Below are positions 18,219 to 26,202 of a stretch of DNA of 64,000 nt, piece after piece. Positions within the stretch are counted from its first letter, which is position 1. Every line of letters begins with the position of its first letter. This stretch comes from Ruminococcus sp. UBA1394 (lineage in GTDB: Bacteria > Bacillota > Clostridia > Oscillospirales > Ruminococcaceae). The notes under the pieces are model-generated. The model worked only from the letters and a program-made list of their open reading frames with translations. It was not told where the DNA came from and ran no database searches. The DNA is taken from the NCBI GenBank assembly GCA_002305725.1, contig DBQM01000007.1:24840-88839 (forward strand), written 5' to 3'. Position numbers and translations under genes: made by a program.

Positions 18219-18770
18219 TTAAATAACTTTTTTGATTTTGTTGAAGAAAGCTTTTGGTTCAGAATTGTTAAAATAACTGTTTGCAGAGAACATCCATGCA
18301 TCAACCGGGTTGATAACCAGAAATTCATTTGAATCTGTCTGAACGAATGTAAGAAAATCATCCTTTATCTGGAGCATATCTATATACTTGTAGGGGAGCG
18401 TTACAGAAGTCTCATAACCGCACATTGAAAAAACGTGTGAATGAGAAATGATGCTTCTGAGCTTTTTGGCTTCCTGAATATCTTCTTCAGAAATAAAGTA
18501 CTTTCTGTTTTTTGGCTTTACGTCATCAGATTTTTCTTTTTCGGAAAGCTGGATTTTTTCTGACAGTTCTTCAAAACGCTTTTCATATTCACTGAATTTA
18601 TATTTAGGCATAAGGATGAGCTCACGGTGTTCCAGACTTGGGAAAATTACATATTGACCTAATGAAATGGAATGCTCTCTCATCATCAGGGTTAAAGTAA
18701 AAGAAACCTTTTTAGGATTTTTTTCTTCATCAGAATAGTTAGTCTGAAATCTCACATCAAAATTGTTCAT
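18219..18770 (-). CDS. Hypothetical protein, possibly MraZ/AbrB-like
   Basis: 183 residues, soluble. The order of elements resembles the double SpoVT-AbrB fold of MraZ: 'RELILMPKYKFSEYEKRFEEL' near residue 50, then 'KNRKYFISEEDIQEAKKL' and 'YETSVTLPYKYIDMLQIKDD' near residue 120, which looks like the second swapped-hairpin motif. The characteristic D/N-GR turn of MraZ is missing and residues 75-90 are a Lys/Glu-rich insertion. It stands alone with its own promoter and terminator, not in a dcw cluster. A DNA-binding role is only a guess. Confidence 0.4.
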   Translation of the reverse strand: MNNFDVRFQTNYSDEEKNPKKVSFTLTLMMREHSISLGQYVIFPSLEHRELILMPKYKFSEYEKRFEELSEKIQLSEKEKSDDVKPKNRKYFISEEDIQEAKKLRSIISHSHVFSMCGYETSVTLPYKYIDMLQIKDDFLTFVQTDSNEFLVINPVDAWMFSANSYFNNSEPKAFFNKIKKVI

Positions 18771-18813
18771 AGCTTAACTCCTCCGTTCTACACTTTTTTT
18801 ATCTATCTATATA

Positions 18814-18842
18814 ATAATACCAGTAAAACCGGAATTTTGCAA
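18814..18842 (-). promoter_or_regulatory. Sigma-A promoter of the MraZ-like gene
   Basis: On the minus strand TTGCAA (18842-18837), 17 bases, TATTAT (18819-18814), with a TG dinucleotide before the -10 box. About 45 bases upstream of the start codon; GGAGG is the ribosome site. Confidence 0.6.
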
Positions 18843-19258
18843 GATATTTTTACACAAAAATTGTTTTTTCTCCTATTTTCCAATATTTCAACAAATTTTT
18901 ATCAACCAAGCTGTATAAATGATATAAAAGATAAAAAATATTACAAAAGATGTGCAGATTTGAATTGATGAGGAAAAAAGAATATTATTAAACTACAGTT
19001 GACAGGGTGAAAATGTAAAATAAATGCGATTTTGCTCCTTTTTAAGAGAAAAGTTACAACTATTTGTGAAATATCAACAAAAAAGTTAAGAAAAGTTTTA
19101 ATGTAATTTTTTATAAAATGTGGATTTGTTCACAATTTGTTCACAATTTCCGGTTTTAAGTGTGGTATAATATAGTCAGCGAGCAGAAGATATACTCTGG
19201 CTGAGCAGTGTATATGCACGTTTTATAATTCAGATGATTATGAAAGACTAACTATAAA
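18843..19258. other. AT-rich intergenic region without genes
   Basis: About 415 bases, very AT-rich, with no open frame supported by a ribosome site. It contains an extended -10 promoter near its right end (listed separately) and a near repeat of TTGTTCACAATT. It is the left flank of the IS110 element and is probably the original upstream region of the dockerin gene at 20901. Confidence 0.5.
19163..19171 (+). promoter_or_regulatory. Extended -10 promoter facing the IS element
   Basis: TGG followed by TATAAT (19166-19171). No good -35 box at 17 bases; TTCACA lies 20 bases upstream. It points toward the IS110 element and, beyond it, the dockerin gene at 20901, suggesting that the element separates that gene from its promoter. 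Confidence 0.4.
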
Positions 19259-19333
19259 AAGTCAACCCCCAAAAGACAAAAAACACAAAAATATTTTAGA
19301 GAAATAAAAACCTAAGAAACGGCATGACAAGAA

Positions 19334-19352
19334 GAGCATTGAATCAATGCTC
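19334..19352 (-). terminator. Hairpin after the transposase gene
   Basis: GAGCATTGA and TCAATGCTC form a perfect 9-bp palindrome around a single base, 26 bases past the transposase stop. T-richness on the minus strand is weak, so it may be an end structure of the element rather than a terminator. Confidence 0.45.
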
Positions 19353-19377
19353 AAAAACAGTAATAAAATAGAAAAAT

Positions 19378-20553
19378 CTAAGCAGCCTTGATATATGATT
19401 GCCCTGATTTTTGTAGCTGGTAGATTACTCGAACAAGTTTTTTAGCTGCATGAGAAATAGCGACGTTGTAATGTTTACCTTCTGCACGTTTTTTAGCAAG
19501 ATATGCTGAAAATGTTGGATCCCAATTGCAAACAAATTTAGTTGCGTTAAAAAGTGCATATCTTAGGTATCTTGAGCCCCTTTTTTCCATCTTCGCATGG
19601 GTGGAATAAAGCTGTCCAGACTGATAAGTAGATGGAGATAAGCCAGCATAGGCGAGGATCTTATCGGGTGAATCAAAGTTAGAAAAATCACCTATTTCAG
19701 CTACAATCATAGCGCCCATAGCGAGTCCTATGCCAGGAATTGAACGTATAGGTGAATTAATTTCATCCATAATACGCTTAATTTCTGCCTCTATTTCTTC
19801 AATCTCATTATCAAGTTCGCCTATAAGTTTAATGGTATGTTTCAGCTCCAAAGATTTTGCAGGCATATACGAACCAATAGAGTTCCTTGCTGATTCACGA
19901 AACATAATGGCTGTTTCTCTTGTATAGCGACCTTTTGAGACTTCATAAAGTAGATTTGTAAGCTTCGTTAAATGTGCATTTGCAATAGCTTTTGCACTTG
20001 GAAATTCAGAAAGCAAAGCATATATCGACACCATATGCAGCGTAGAAACGAGCTTTTCGAGTTCAGGAAAAAGTATAGTAACAAGCCTTGAGATGGATTG
20101 TTTAAGCTTTGCTCGTTCCTTAACTTTATCAAAACGATAACGAGTTAGTGACTTTAATTCTTCATTGTGGTATAATGTTTCTGAGTAGGACTTTAAGTTC
20201 ACATCAGACATTAACATACTTGCAATGGTATGGGAATCAACTTTATCCGTTTTTGTCTTTCTAAGGCTTAGGCTTTTTCTGTAAAGACTGGTATGCAGCG
20301 GATTGATGACAAAGGTGGTAAGACCTTTATCAAGTAGATACCCCAAAATATTGTAGGAATAATGTCCTGTGGCTTCAAGTCCTACTTTTATTTTGCTTAA
20401 ATCATCACTAGTAGATGAAATCTTCTGATAAAGCTCGTTAAACCCTTCCATGTTGTTGGCGATGGTAAATGATTTGTATAACACTTCACCCTCACTACTC
20501 ATAATAAAGCAATCATGCTTGTCCTTCGCTACGTCAATTCCAACTAAAATCAT
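19378..20553 (-). CDS. IS110-family transposase (DEDD recombinase)
   Basis: 391 residues from ATG 20553, chosen because the canonical 'MILVGIDVAKDKHDCFI' begins there with GAGG upstream; a frame extension to 20640 would run into the folded non-coding region. N-terminal RuvC-like domain with acidic residues in 'GIDVAKD', 'GLEATGHYS' and 'KTDKVDSHTIA'; a coiled coil about 240-280; C-terminal Tnp domain 'IPGIGLAMGAMIVAEIGD' followed by 'AYAGLSPSTYQSG', which holds the catalytic Ser of IS110 recombinases. Residues look intact. It moves the element by RNA-guided or site-specific recombination. Confidence 0.93.
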   Translation of the reverse strand: MILVGIDVAKDKHDCFIMSSEGEVLYKSFTIANNMEGFNELYQKISSTSDDLSKIKVGLEATGHYSYNILGYLLDKGLTTFVINPLHTSLYRKSLSLRKTKTDKVDSHTIASMLMSDVNLKSYSETLYHNEELKSLTRYRFDKVKERAKLKQSISRLVTILFPELEKLVSTLHMVSIYALLSEFPSAKAIANAHLTKLTNLLYEVSKGRYTRETAIMFRESARNSIGSYMPAKSLELKHTIKLIGELDNEIEEIEAEIKRIMDEINSPIRSIPGIGLAMGAMIVAEIGDFSNFDSPDKILAYAGLSPSTYQSGQLYSTHAKMEKRGSRYLRYALFNATKFVCNWDPTFSAYLAKKRAEGKHYNVAISHAAKKLVRVIYQLQKSGQSYIKAA

Positions 20554-20591
20554 ACGAATACCTCTTTCATAAAAAATGATACTGTTTTTAG

Positions 20592-20710
20592 ACCACAAGA
20601 ACTCTTTGTGATTGTAACCTCGTTCTAAATAAACCGTCATGCGGTATCTAACTAATTAACAACTATGCAAAGAGACTGTGGTTAGAGCCTTTCAAAAACC
20701 ATCTTGTGGT
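20592..20710 (-). ncRNA. Structured 5' non-coding region of the IS110 element, candidate bridge RNA
   Basis: Read on the transposase strand, ACCACAAGA (20710-20702) pairs with TCTTGTGGT (20600-20592); inside it CTCTTTG (20674-20668) pairs with CAAAGAG (20608-20602), lying directly beside the outer 3' arm. The 5' side holds a hairpin TGGTT/AACCA (20701-20697 with 20683-20679) and the centre a small ACCG/CGGT hairpin. IS110 elements of the IS621 type encode a bridge RNA of about this size at this place. Pairing is read directly; the RNA function is inference. Confidence 0.5.
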
Positions 20711-20888
20711 AGGAGGAATGTACTAATCCACAGTATCTATTAACAGTATAGCATAAAGTCCTTGGAGAGGGACTAAAATAACTACTACTTTATTATACGA
20801 GGAGGAATGTACTAATCCACAGTATCTATTAACAGTATAGCATAAAGTCCTTGGAGAGGGACTAAAATAACTACTACTTTATTATACG
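20711..20888 (+). repeat. Perfect 89-bp tandem duplication
   Basis: Bases 20711-20799 and 20800-20888 are identical, and a third copy begins with only a few bases (AGGATGA instead of AGGAGGA). Each unit contains a strong AGGAGG sequence, an AGTCC/GGACT hairpin and ends in TTATTATACG. It is the leader of the dockerin gene at 20901 and abuts the IS110 element. Confidence 0.95.
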
Positions 20889-20900
20889 AGGATGATTAGA

Positions 20901-23102
20901 ATGATAGGTAAAAAAATGGCAAGCAGAATTAAAGCTACTGTTCTTAGCGCTGTTATGACTGCTACTGTTTTTGTTTCACCGGCTGCTTATCAGCTGACAC
21001 AGGTTACAGCTGCAGAAAAAACAATTAATCATGAGTTTGTTACAACTTCAAGCACAGCTGAAACTGCAACAAACAAAGCTAAGATTGATATTTCAAGCTT
21101 TAAAGGCGCTTCGACAATCACTTTTAATTTTGAAACAACCTTTACAGGAGATGTTACTGTAGGTACATATGGTAATGAAATCTCAGAAGAACCATGGTGG
21201 GTTGGCGAAGATACAACTCCAGCAGTTGAAAATCAGCAGTCAGTTGTTACGCCAAAGAATGGTAAATTCTCATTTGTTTATAAGGTTCCTTCATCTATTA
21301 CAAATGTTGTAAAAACAGTTGGTATCGGTGTATGGTATCCTAAGGACGGAACAGTTGTAACACTTACAACAGCTTCTGCCGACGGTACAACAACACCTGA
21401 TAACCCGGGTGAACAGGATAAGCCTGTAAGTGAAAATACAAAGAGCGGTTCATGGACCTTTAAGGATCTTGGTAATGGTAAGGCAGAAATTTCTTCAACT
21501 CTGACAGCTGAAATTGATGATCAGGATATGGATTACCTCCTTACAAAGGGTTATGATGAAGAAATGTATCTTGATCCTGATACAGGAAAGTCCACATGGA
21601 CAGAAGATCAGCCGATAAATTCCCATAAGTTCACATTTGCTGAATTTGGTCTTGAAGACCTTACATCTGTAGATATCCAGTCATTTAATTACACAATTAA
21701 GTCAGATGAAGAAATCAGCAAGTTTATGTACGGCGGTGGTATCAACGTTGAAGTAGGATCACCTGCTGATACTGAAAAATTAAAAGGTAAAGACGGCTAT
21801 TGGTACAATGACCAGGGCGAAAAAGACATGGAAGAATACGGCGATCTGTTTGAGATTACACCTAACAACGGTTATACTGTAACAAATGCCGGTACATACA
21901 TGGAAATTGTATGGGATGTTCCAAAGGAAGTTCAGCCATATGTTTCAAACTTCGTTACTGATACAGTAGGATTCCAGTTCTGGTATGCACAGGCTGCTAA
22001 TCCTCCGGAGGGTGAAACCTATGGTGAGGTTGATGAAGTACACCTCACAGCAGCTTCATGCACATACACAAGAACACTTACAGTTCCTTACAACAAGACT
22101 GTAAACAAGAAGATTGGTCAGACACTGACACCTGGTTCTGATGAAACAACAAATCAGTATAAGTTCAGCCTTGCTGATCTCGGACTTGAGAACAGAGACC
22201 TTGTTTCAGCTGTTAAGTTTAATGTAACTTCTTCAGCAGACCTTACAAAGTTCACAGGCGGCGCTGGTATCTCAGTGCTTGATACTTGCAGTGCTGTAAG
22301 TGGCGGCTGGTTTATGCCTGATTCAAACGTAACAGTTCTCGAACCGGAAAAGACATTTGAAATCATGTGGATTATTCCGGAAAAGATCAGAAAAGATGTT
22401 GATGTACTTTCAGCAGACGGAAATCTGATGTTCGGCGCATGGTATACTGGCGAAGATAATGCATCCATAACACTGAATTCAATCGACTTCTATGAATTTA
22501 TTTCAAACGAAGAAGATCTTACAGTTGAACCTGAAAAGATTGAAATTGCAGTAGGTGAGGAAAAGGAACTTACAATCAATGTTCCTGGATGCTCATTTGT
22601 TTCAAGTAACTCAAACGTTGCTGAAGTAGTAAACGGCGTGGTTAAAGGTCTGGCAGTTGGTCAGTCTAACATCGTTGTAACAACACCGGAAGGTCAGGAA
22701 AAAACAATCGTTGTTAAGGTTGCTCCTGCTGCTACAACAACAGTTGTAACAACAGCTGCTGGTACAACAGTTACAACAACAGTAAAAACAACTGTTGCAA
22801 CTACAACAGCACCTGTAACAACAACAGTTGATCCTGATGATATCATTGATTGGGGCAGAGTTCTGTACGGTGACGTTAACCTTGATACAAAGATCAATGT
22901 ATCAGATGCTGTTACACTGAATATGTACCTGCTGAATCAGGAAACAAACAAACTGAATGCAACTGCAAGAGAAAATGCTCAGTGTGTTTATGATGGAGTA
23001 ATTGATACAAATGATAGTGCTATGTTGTTAAACTATGTTGCTATGCTTGTTCCTATTTCACAGCTTGGTCCTCAGGAGGGTCAGAAAGTACCATTTGAAT
23101 AA
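20901..23102 (+). CDS. Secreted non-catalytic dockerin protein with three repeated beta-modules
   Basis: 733 residues from ATG 20901, nine bases after GAGG; ATG 20892 touches that site and is unlikely. Signal peptide about 1-37. Three diverged modules follow (about 40-160, 165-395 and 400-555), each ending in a strand with an aromatic pair ('GVWYPKDG', 'QFWYAQ', 'GAWYTGED'). Then a Big_2 Ig-like domain about 560-625, a Thr/Val linker, and a dockerin about 652-720 (GDVNLDTKINVSD). No catalytic motif is seen. The modules look like carbohydrate-binding modules of the R. flavefaciens type, so a role in attaching the cellulosome or cell to plant polysaccharide is likely but unproven. Confidence 0.75.
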   Translation: MIGKKMASRIKATVLSAVMTATVFVSPAAYQLTQVTAAEKTINHEFVTTSSTAETATNKAKIDISSFKGASTITFNFETTFTGDVTVGTYGNEISEEPWWVGEDTTPAVENQQSVVTPKNGKFSFVYKVPSSITNVVKTVGIGVWYPKDGTVVTLTTASADGTTTPDNPGEQDKPVSENTKSGSWTFKDLGNGKAEISSTLTAEIDDQDMDYLLTKGYDEEMYLDPDTGKSTWTEDQPINSHKFTFAEFGLEDLTSVDIQSFNYTIKSDEEISKFMYGGGINVEVGSPADTEKLKGKDGYWYNDQGEKDMEEYGDLFEITPNNGYTVTNAGTYMEIVWDVPKEVQPYVSNFVTDTVGFQFWYAQAANPPEGETYGEVDEVHLTAASCTYTRTLTVPYNKTVNKKIGQTLTPGSDETTNQYKFSLADLGLENRDLVSAVKFNVTSSADLTKFTGGAGISVLDTCSAVSGGWFMPDSNVTVLEPEKTFEIMWIIPEKIRKDVDVLSADGNLMFGAWYTGEDNASITLNSIDFYEFISNEEDLTVEPEKIEIAVGEEKELTINVPGCSFVSSNSNVAEVVNGVVKGLAVGQSNIVVTTPEGQEKTIVVKVAPAATTTVVTTAAGTTVTTTVKTTVATTTAPVTTTVDPDDIIDWGRVLYGDVNLDTKINVSDAVTLNMYLLNQETNKLNATARENAQCVYDGVIDTNDSAMLLNYVAMLVPISQLGPQEGQKVPFE

Positions 23103-23113
23103 AATGATATTTT

Positions 23114-23148
23114 AAGAAATCGCAGCTCAGACTCTGCGATTTCTTTTT
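23114..23148 (+). terminator. Terminator after the dockerin protein gene
   Basis: AAGAAATCGCAG pairs with CTGCGATTTCTT across an 8-base loop and is followed by a T run. Confidence 0.92.
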
Positions 23149-23232
23149 GAAAAAAATACTGTTTTCGGGCTGCAAGGATTATTTCTGAGCAATCGGCTTA
23201 CAGGCAATATCGAAACTGAATTTGCTTGAATA

Positions 23233-23270
23233 ACACGCCCGTATGTCTTTATACGGGTGTGTTTTCTTTT
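23233..23270 (+). terminator. Terminator-like hairpin upstream of the hydrogenase maturation operon
   Basis: ACACGCCCGTAT pairs with ATACGGGTGTGT (one G-U) and is followed by TTTCTTTT, 13 bases before the gene at 23283. A terminator already follows the previous gene at 23114, so this one may be a leader attenuator. The 80 bases between the two hairpins show no clear promoter or known riboswitch. Confidence 0.6.
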
Positions 23271-23282
23271 GGGAGGGTGATT

Positions 23283-23528
23283 ATGGAAAACAGAATAGCA
23301 GTTCTTGGGATAGTTCTGGATAACCCAGAAATGTCACAGTCTGTAAATGCAATACTGCATGAGTATAGCGATGTGATTATCGGGAGAATGGGTATTCCGT
23401 ACCGTGAAAAAAACGTTGCTGTAATATCGGTGGCAGTTGATACTGATGCCGACAAAATAAGCGCACTGACCGGAAAGCTTGGAAAGCTGAACGGCGTTAA
23501 TGTTAAAGCTGCAATATCAAAAAAATAA
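23283..23528 (+). CDS. TM1266-type iron-only hydrogenase system regulator
   Basis: 81 residues with an ACT-like beta-alpha-beta pattern: 'RIAVLGIVLDNPEMSQSVNAIL', 'YSDVIIGRMGIPY' and 'VAVISVAVDTDADKISALTGKLG'. These match the small protein family (TM1266) that accompanies [FeFe]-hydrogenase maturation genes and is thought to be regulatory. The start has GGGAGGG nine bases upstream. hydG follows 18 bases later in the same direction. The actual effector and target are not known. Confidence 0.85.
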   Translation: MENRIAVLGIVLDNPEMSQSVNAILHEYSDVIIGRMGIPYREKNVAVISVAVDTDADKISALTGKLGKLNGVNVKAAISKK

Positions 23529-23546
23529 AATATAAGGAGTATAAAA

Positions 23547-24998
23547 ATGTTTGACAGTAAATCTACAAAAGCAGAGGATTTTATTAATCATGAGGAAATA
23601 TTAAAGGTTCTTGCCTATGGTGAGGAGCATAGGAATGACCATGAAGAAGTTGAGAGAATACTCAAAAAAGCTGAATCTTTAGTCGGTCTTGACAGATATG
23701 AAGTATCAGTTTTGCTGCACGCCTGCGAAAATACTGAAAATTCTGAACTGAGAGAAAAGATTTTCAGTATGGCAAGAAAAATTAAAGAGGCAATTTACGG
23801 CAGAAGAATTGTTATGTTTGCACCGCTTTACGTTTCAAACTACTGTATCAACGGCTGTAAATACTGCGGTTATCATTGCGGCTCCGGTATCCGCCGCAAA
23901 AAGCTTACTCAGGAAGAAGTTGCCGAGGAATGCCGTGCAATCGAGGCAATGGGTCACAAAAGAATTGCCATGGAGGCTGGTGAGGACCCTAAAAACTGTG
24001 ATATTGACTACATTATTGAGTGCATGAAAACAGCTTATGCTACAAAAAACGGCAACGGAGAAATACGCAGAATAAACGTTAACATTGCCGCAACAACTGT
24101 TGAGGACTACAAGAAGCTTAAGGAGGCAGGAATTGGTACATATGTACTCTTCCAGGAAACATATCACAAGCCGACTTATGAAAATCTGCATCCGTCAGGA
24201 CCTAAGAGCGACTATGACTACCACACAACTGCTCATGACAGGGCAATGCAGGGCGGTATTGACGATGTAGGAATCGGCGTTCTTTACGGTCTTTACGAGT
24301 ACAAATACGAAGTTATCGGCACAATGCTCCATGTAAAGCATCTTGAAGATACTTTCGGAATCGGACCTCACACAATTTCAATTCCGAGAATCAAATGGGC
24401 AGAGGGCGTTGACCTCAGTCTTTTCCCGAATATTGTTACAGATGAACAGTTTAAGACAATTATTGCCGTTCTGAGACTTGCTGTGCCATATACCGGCATG
24501 ATTATTTCCACAAGAGAGGAATGCGGTTTCAGAGATGAGATTATTTCCCTGGGAATTTCTCAGACAAGCGGTGGTTCATGTACCGGTGTCGGCGGATACG
24601 CAAAGCGTCTTGCAGAGGGCAGCTGTGACAGCAGTCATGATGACCAGAGTACTGCTCAGTTCAAGGTTTCTGACGAAAGGTCTGAGGCAGAGGTTTCAAA
24701 GGCGCTGCTTAAAAATGGCTATATTCCAAGTTTCTGTACAGCCTGCTACCGTGCTGGAAGAACGGGTGACAGATTCATGCAGCTTGCAAAAACCGGTAAC
24801 ATTTCAAACTGCTGTCTTCCTAACGCAATGCTGACACTTGCTGAATATGCCCTTGACTACGGCGACGACGAGTTCAGGCAGCTTACTTTTGATGTGATTA
24901 AAACCGAAAGAGAAAATATCAAAGAAGAAAAGGTCAAGACTAAATTTGACGAGTACCTTGAACGTATTAAAGCAGGAGAAAGAGATTTCAGATTCTAA
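23547..24998 (+). CDS. hydG: [FeFe]-hydrogenase H-cluster maturase HydG
   Basis: 483 residues, full length. Radical SAM cluster motif CX3CX2C in 'NYCINGCKYCGYH' near residue 97 and the C-terminal cluster motif 'FCTACYRAGRTGDRFM' near residue 395. HydG splits tyrosine to make the CO and CN ligands of the H-cluster on a second Fe-S centre bound by the C-terminal cysteines. It lies between the TM1266-type gene and hydF. hydE and the hydrogenase itself are not in this window. Confidence 0.96.
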   Translation: MFDSKSTKAEDFINHEEILKVLAYGEEHRNDHEEVERILKKAESLVGLDRYEVSVLLHACENTENSELREKIFSMARKIKEAIYGRRIVMFAPLYVSNYCINGCKYCGYHCGSGIRRKKLTQEEVAEECRAIEAMGHKRIAMEAGEDPKNCDIDYIIECMKTAYATKNGNGEIRRINVNIAATTVEDYKKLKEAGIGTYVLFQETYHKPTYENLHPSGPKSDYDYHTTAHDRAMQGGIDDVGIGVLYGLYEYKYEVIGTMLHVKHLEDTFGIGPHTISIPRIKWAEGVDLSLFPNIVTDEQFKTIIAVLRLAVPYTGMIISTREECGFRDEIISLGISQTSGGSCTGVGGYAKRLAEGSCDSSHDDQSTAQFKVSDERSEAEVSKALLKNGYIPSFCTACYRAGRTGDRFMQLAKTGNISNCCLPNAMLTLAEYALDYGDDEFRQLTFDVIKTERENIKEEKVKTKFDEYLERIKAGERDFRF

Positions 24999-25014
24999 TT
25001 AAAGGAGCAGACTT

Positions 25015-26202
25015 ATGATTTCAGAAATCAATCAGACGCCAAAGGCTCTCAGAATACATATCGGTGTTTTCGGTGACACGAATGCCGGAAAATCAACCTT
25101 TATCAATGCTATAACCGGTCAGAATATAGCTCTGACTTCACCTGTTGCCGGAACGACTACCGACCCGGTTTTCAAGCCAATGGAACTTCTTCCTCTGGGA
25201 CCTGTTGTGTTTATTGATACGGCAGGACTTGACGACAAGAGTGAACTGGGTGAGGTGCGCATAAAAAAATCCATGGAACAGCTGGAGCATTGTGACGCAG
25301 CTGTACTGGTGATTAACGGAAACTGTAAGGACGCCGAATCTCAGAAGAAATACGCTGAGCTGATAAAGGCTAAAAAAATACCGTTTATTGCCGTTATTAA
25401 TCAGATTGACGGTAAAAGAAATGAAACGGATTTCAGCAATGTCTGTCCTGAGGTTATCAGTGCAGACCTTGCAGATAAAGAGCAGATCGGAAAAATCAAG
25501 GAAGCAGTTATTGATATGCTCAAGGACAGAATTGAAGACCCTGTGCTTACTGCAGACCTTGTAAAACCAGGTGATATTGTTATGCTGACTGCCCCCCAGG
25601 ACATCCAGGCGCCTAAGGGCAGACTTATTCTGCCGGAGGTTCAGGTCCTGAGGGACTTGCTTGATAACGGATGTATGGTAATGACTGTTACTTCTGAAAA
25701 TATAAAGTCTGCACTTGAAAGTCTTAAAACACCGCCTGCGCTGGTAGTTACAGACTCCCAGATTTTCGCCGAAGTCAATAAAATCATACCGCCTCAGATA
25801 CCTCTTACATCATTTTCGCTTTTAATGGCAAAGATAAAAGGGGATATAAAGGGGCTTGTGAACGGTGCGTCGGCAATTGACAGTCTGGAGGACGGTGACA
25901 AGGTTCTGATACTGGAAAGCTGTGCCCATCATGCTCTTGATGATGACATTGCAAGAATAAAAATTCCACGTCTGCTGAGAAAATACACCGGAAAGGAACT
26001 GACCATAGACAACGTTTCCGGACAGAATGTAAGTCTTGAAATATCACAGTATAAACTGGCAATACATTGCGGCGGATGTATGGTCAACAGAAAAGCTATG
26101 CTCTCAAAGCAGAAAATGTTTGAGGAGGCAGGTGTGCCGCTGACGAATTTCGGCGTGTGCATTGCTTATATGAACAAGATGCTTGACAGGGTGTGCTATT
26201 AA
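25015..26202 (+). CDS. hydF: [FeFe]-hydrogenase H-cluster maturation GTPase HydF
   Basis: 395 residues. GTPase domain with G1 'GDTNAGKST' near residue 20, G3 'DTAGLDD' and a variant G4 'NQID'. The C-terminal domain carries the iron-sulfur ligands in 'CAHHALDDD' (near 303) and 'HCGGCMVN' (near 353). HydF is the scaffold on which the 2Fe subcluster is assembled and from which it is transferred to apo-hydrogenase. It follows hydG by 16 bases and is joined directly to the metallo-beta-lactamase-fold gene. Confidence 0.96.
   Translation: MISEINQTPKALRIHIGVFGDTNAGKSTFINAITGQNIALTSPVAGTTTDPVFKPMELLPLGPVVFIDTAGLDDKSELGEVRIKKSMEQLEHCDAAVLVINGNCKDAESQKKYAELIKAKKIPFIAVINQIDGKRNETDFSNVCPEVISADLADKEQIGKIKEAVIDMLKDRIEDPVLTADLVKPGDIVMLTAPQDIQAPKGRLILPEVQVLRDLLDNGCMVMTVTSENIKSALESLKTPPALVVTDSQIFAEVNKIIPPQIPLTSFSLLMAKIKGDIKGLVNGASAIDSLEDGDKVLILESCAHHALDDDIARIKIPRLLRKYTGKELTIDNVSGQNVSLEISQYKLAIHCGGCMVNRKAMLSKQKMFEEAGVPLTNFGVCIAYMNKMLDRVCY

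Larger units (their letters stand above)
19259..20710 (-). mobile_element. IS110-family insertion sequence (boundaries approximate)
   Basis: One transposase gene with non-coding flanks of about 120 bases on its 3' side and about 155 bases on its 5' side. As usual for IS110 there are no terminal inverted repeats or target duplications to fix the ends; the left end is a guess and the right end is set at the edge of the folded region and of an 89-bp tandem duplication. The transposase frame is intact, so the element may still be active. Confidence 0.7.

Noticed and set aside
22730..22850. Repeat array in the Thr/Val linker as a CRISPR or VNTR
   Set aside because: ACA/GTT-rich codons of a Thr/Val linker before a dockerin; no regular spacers.
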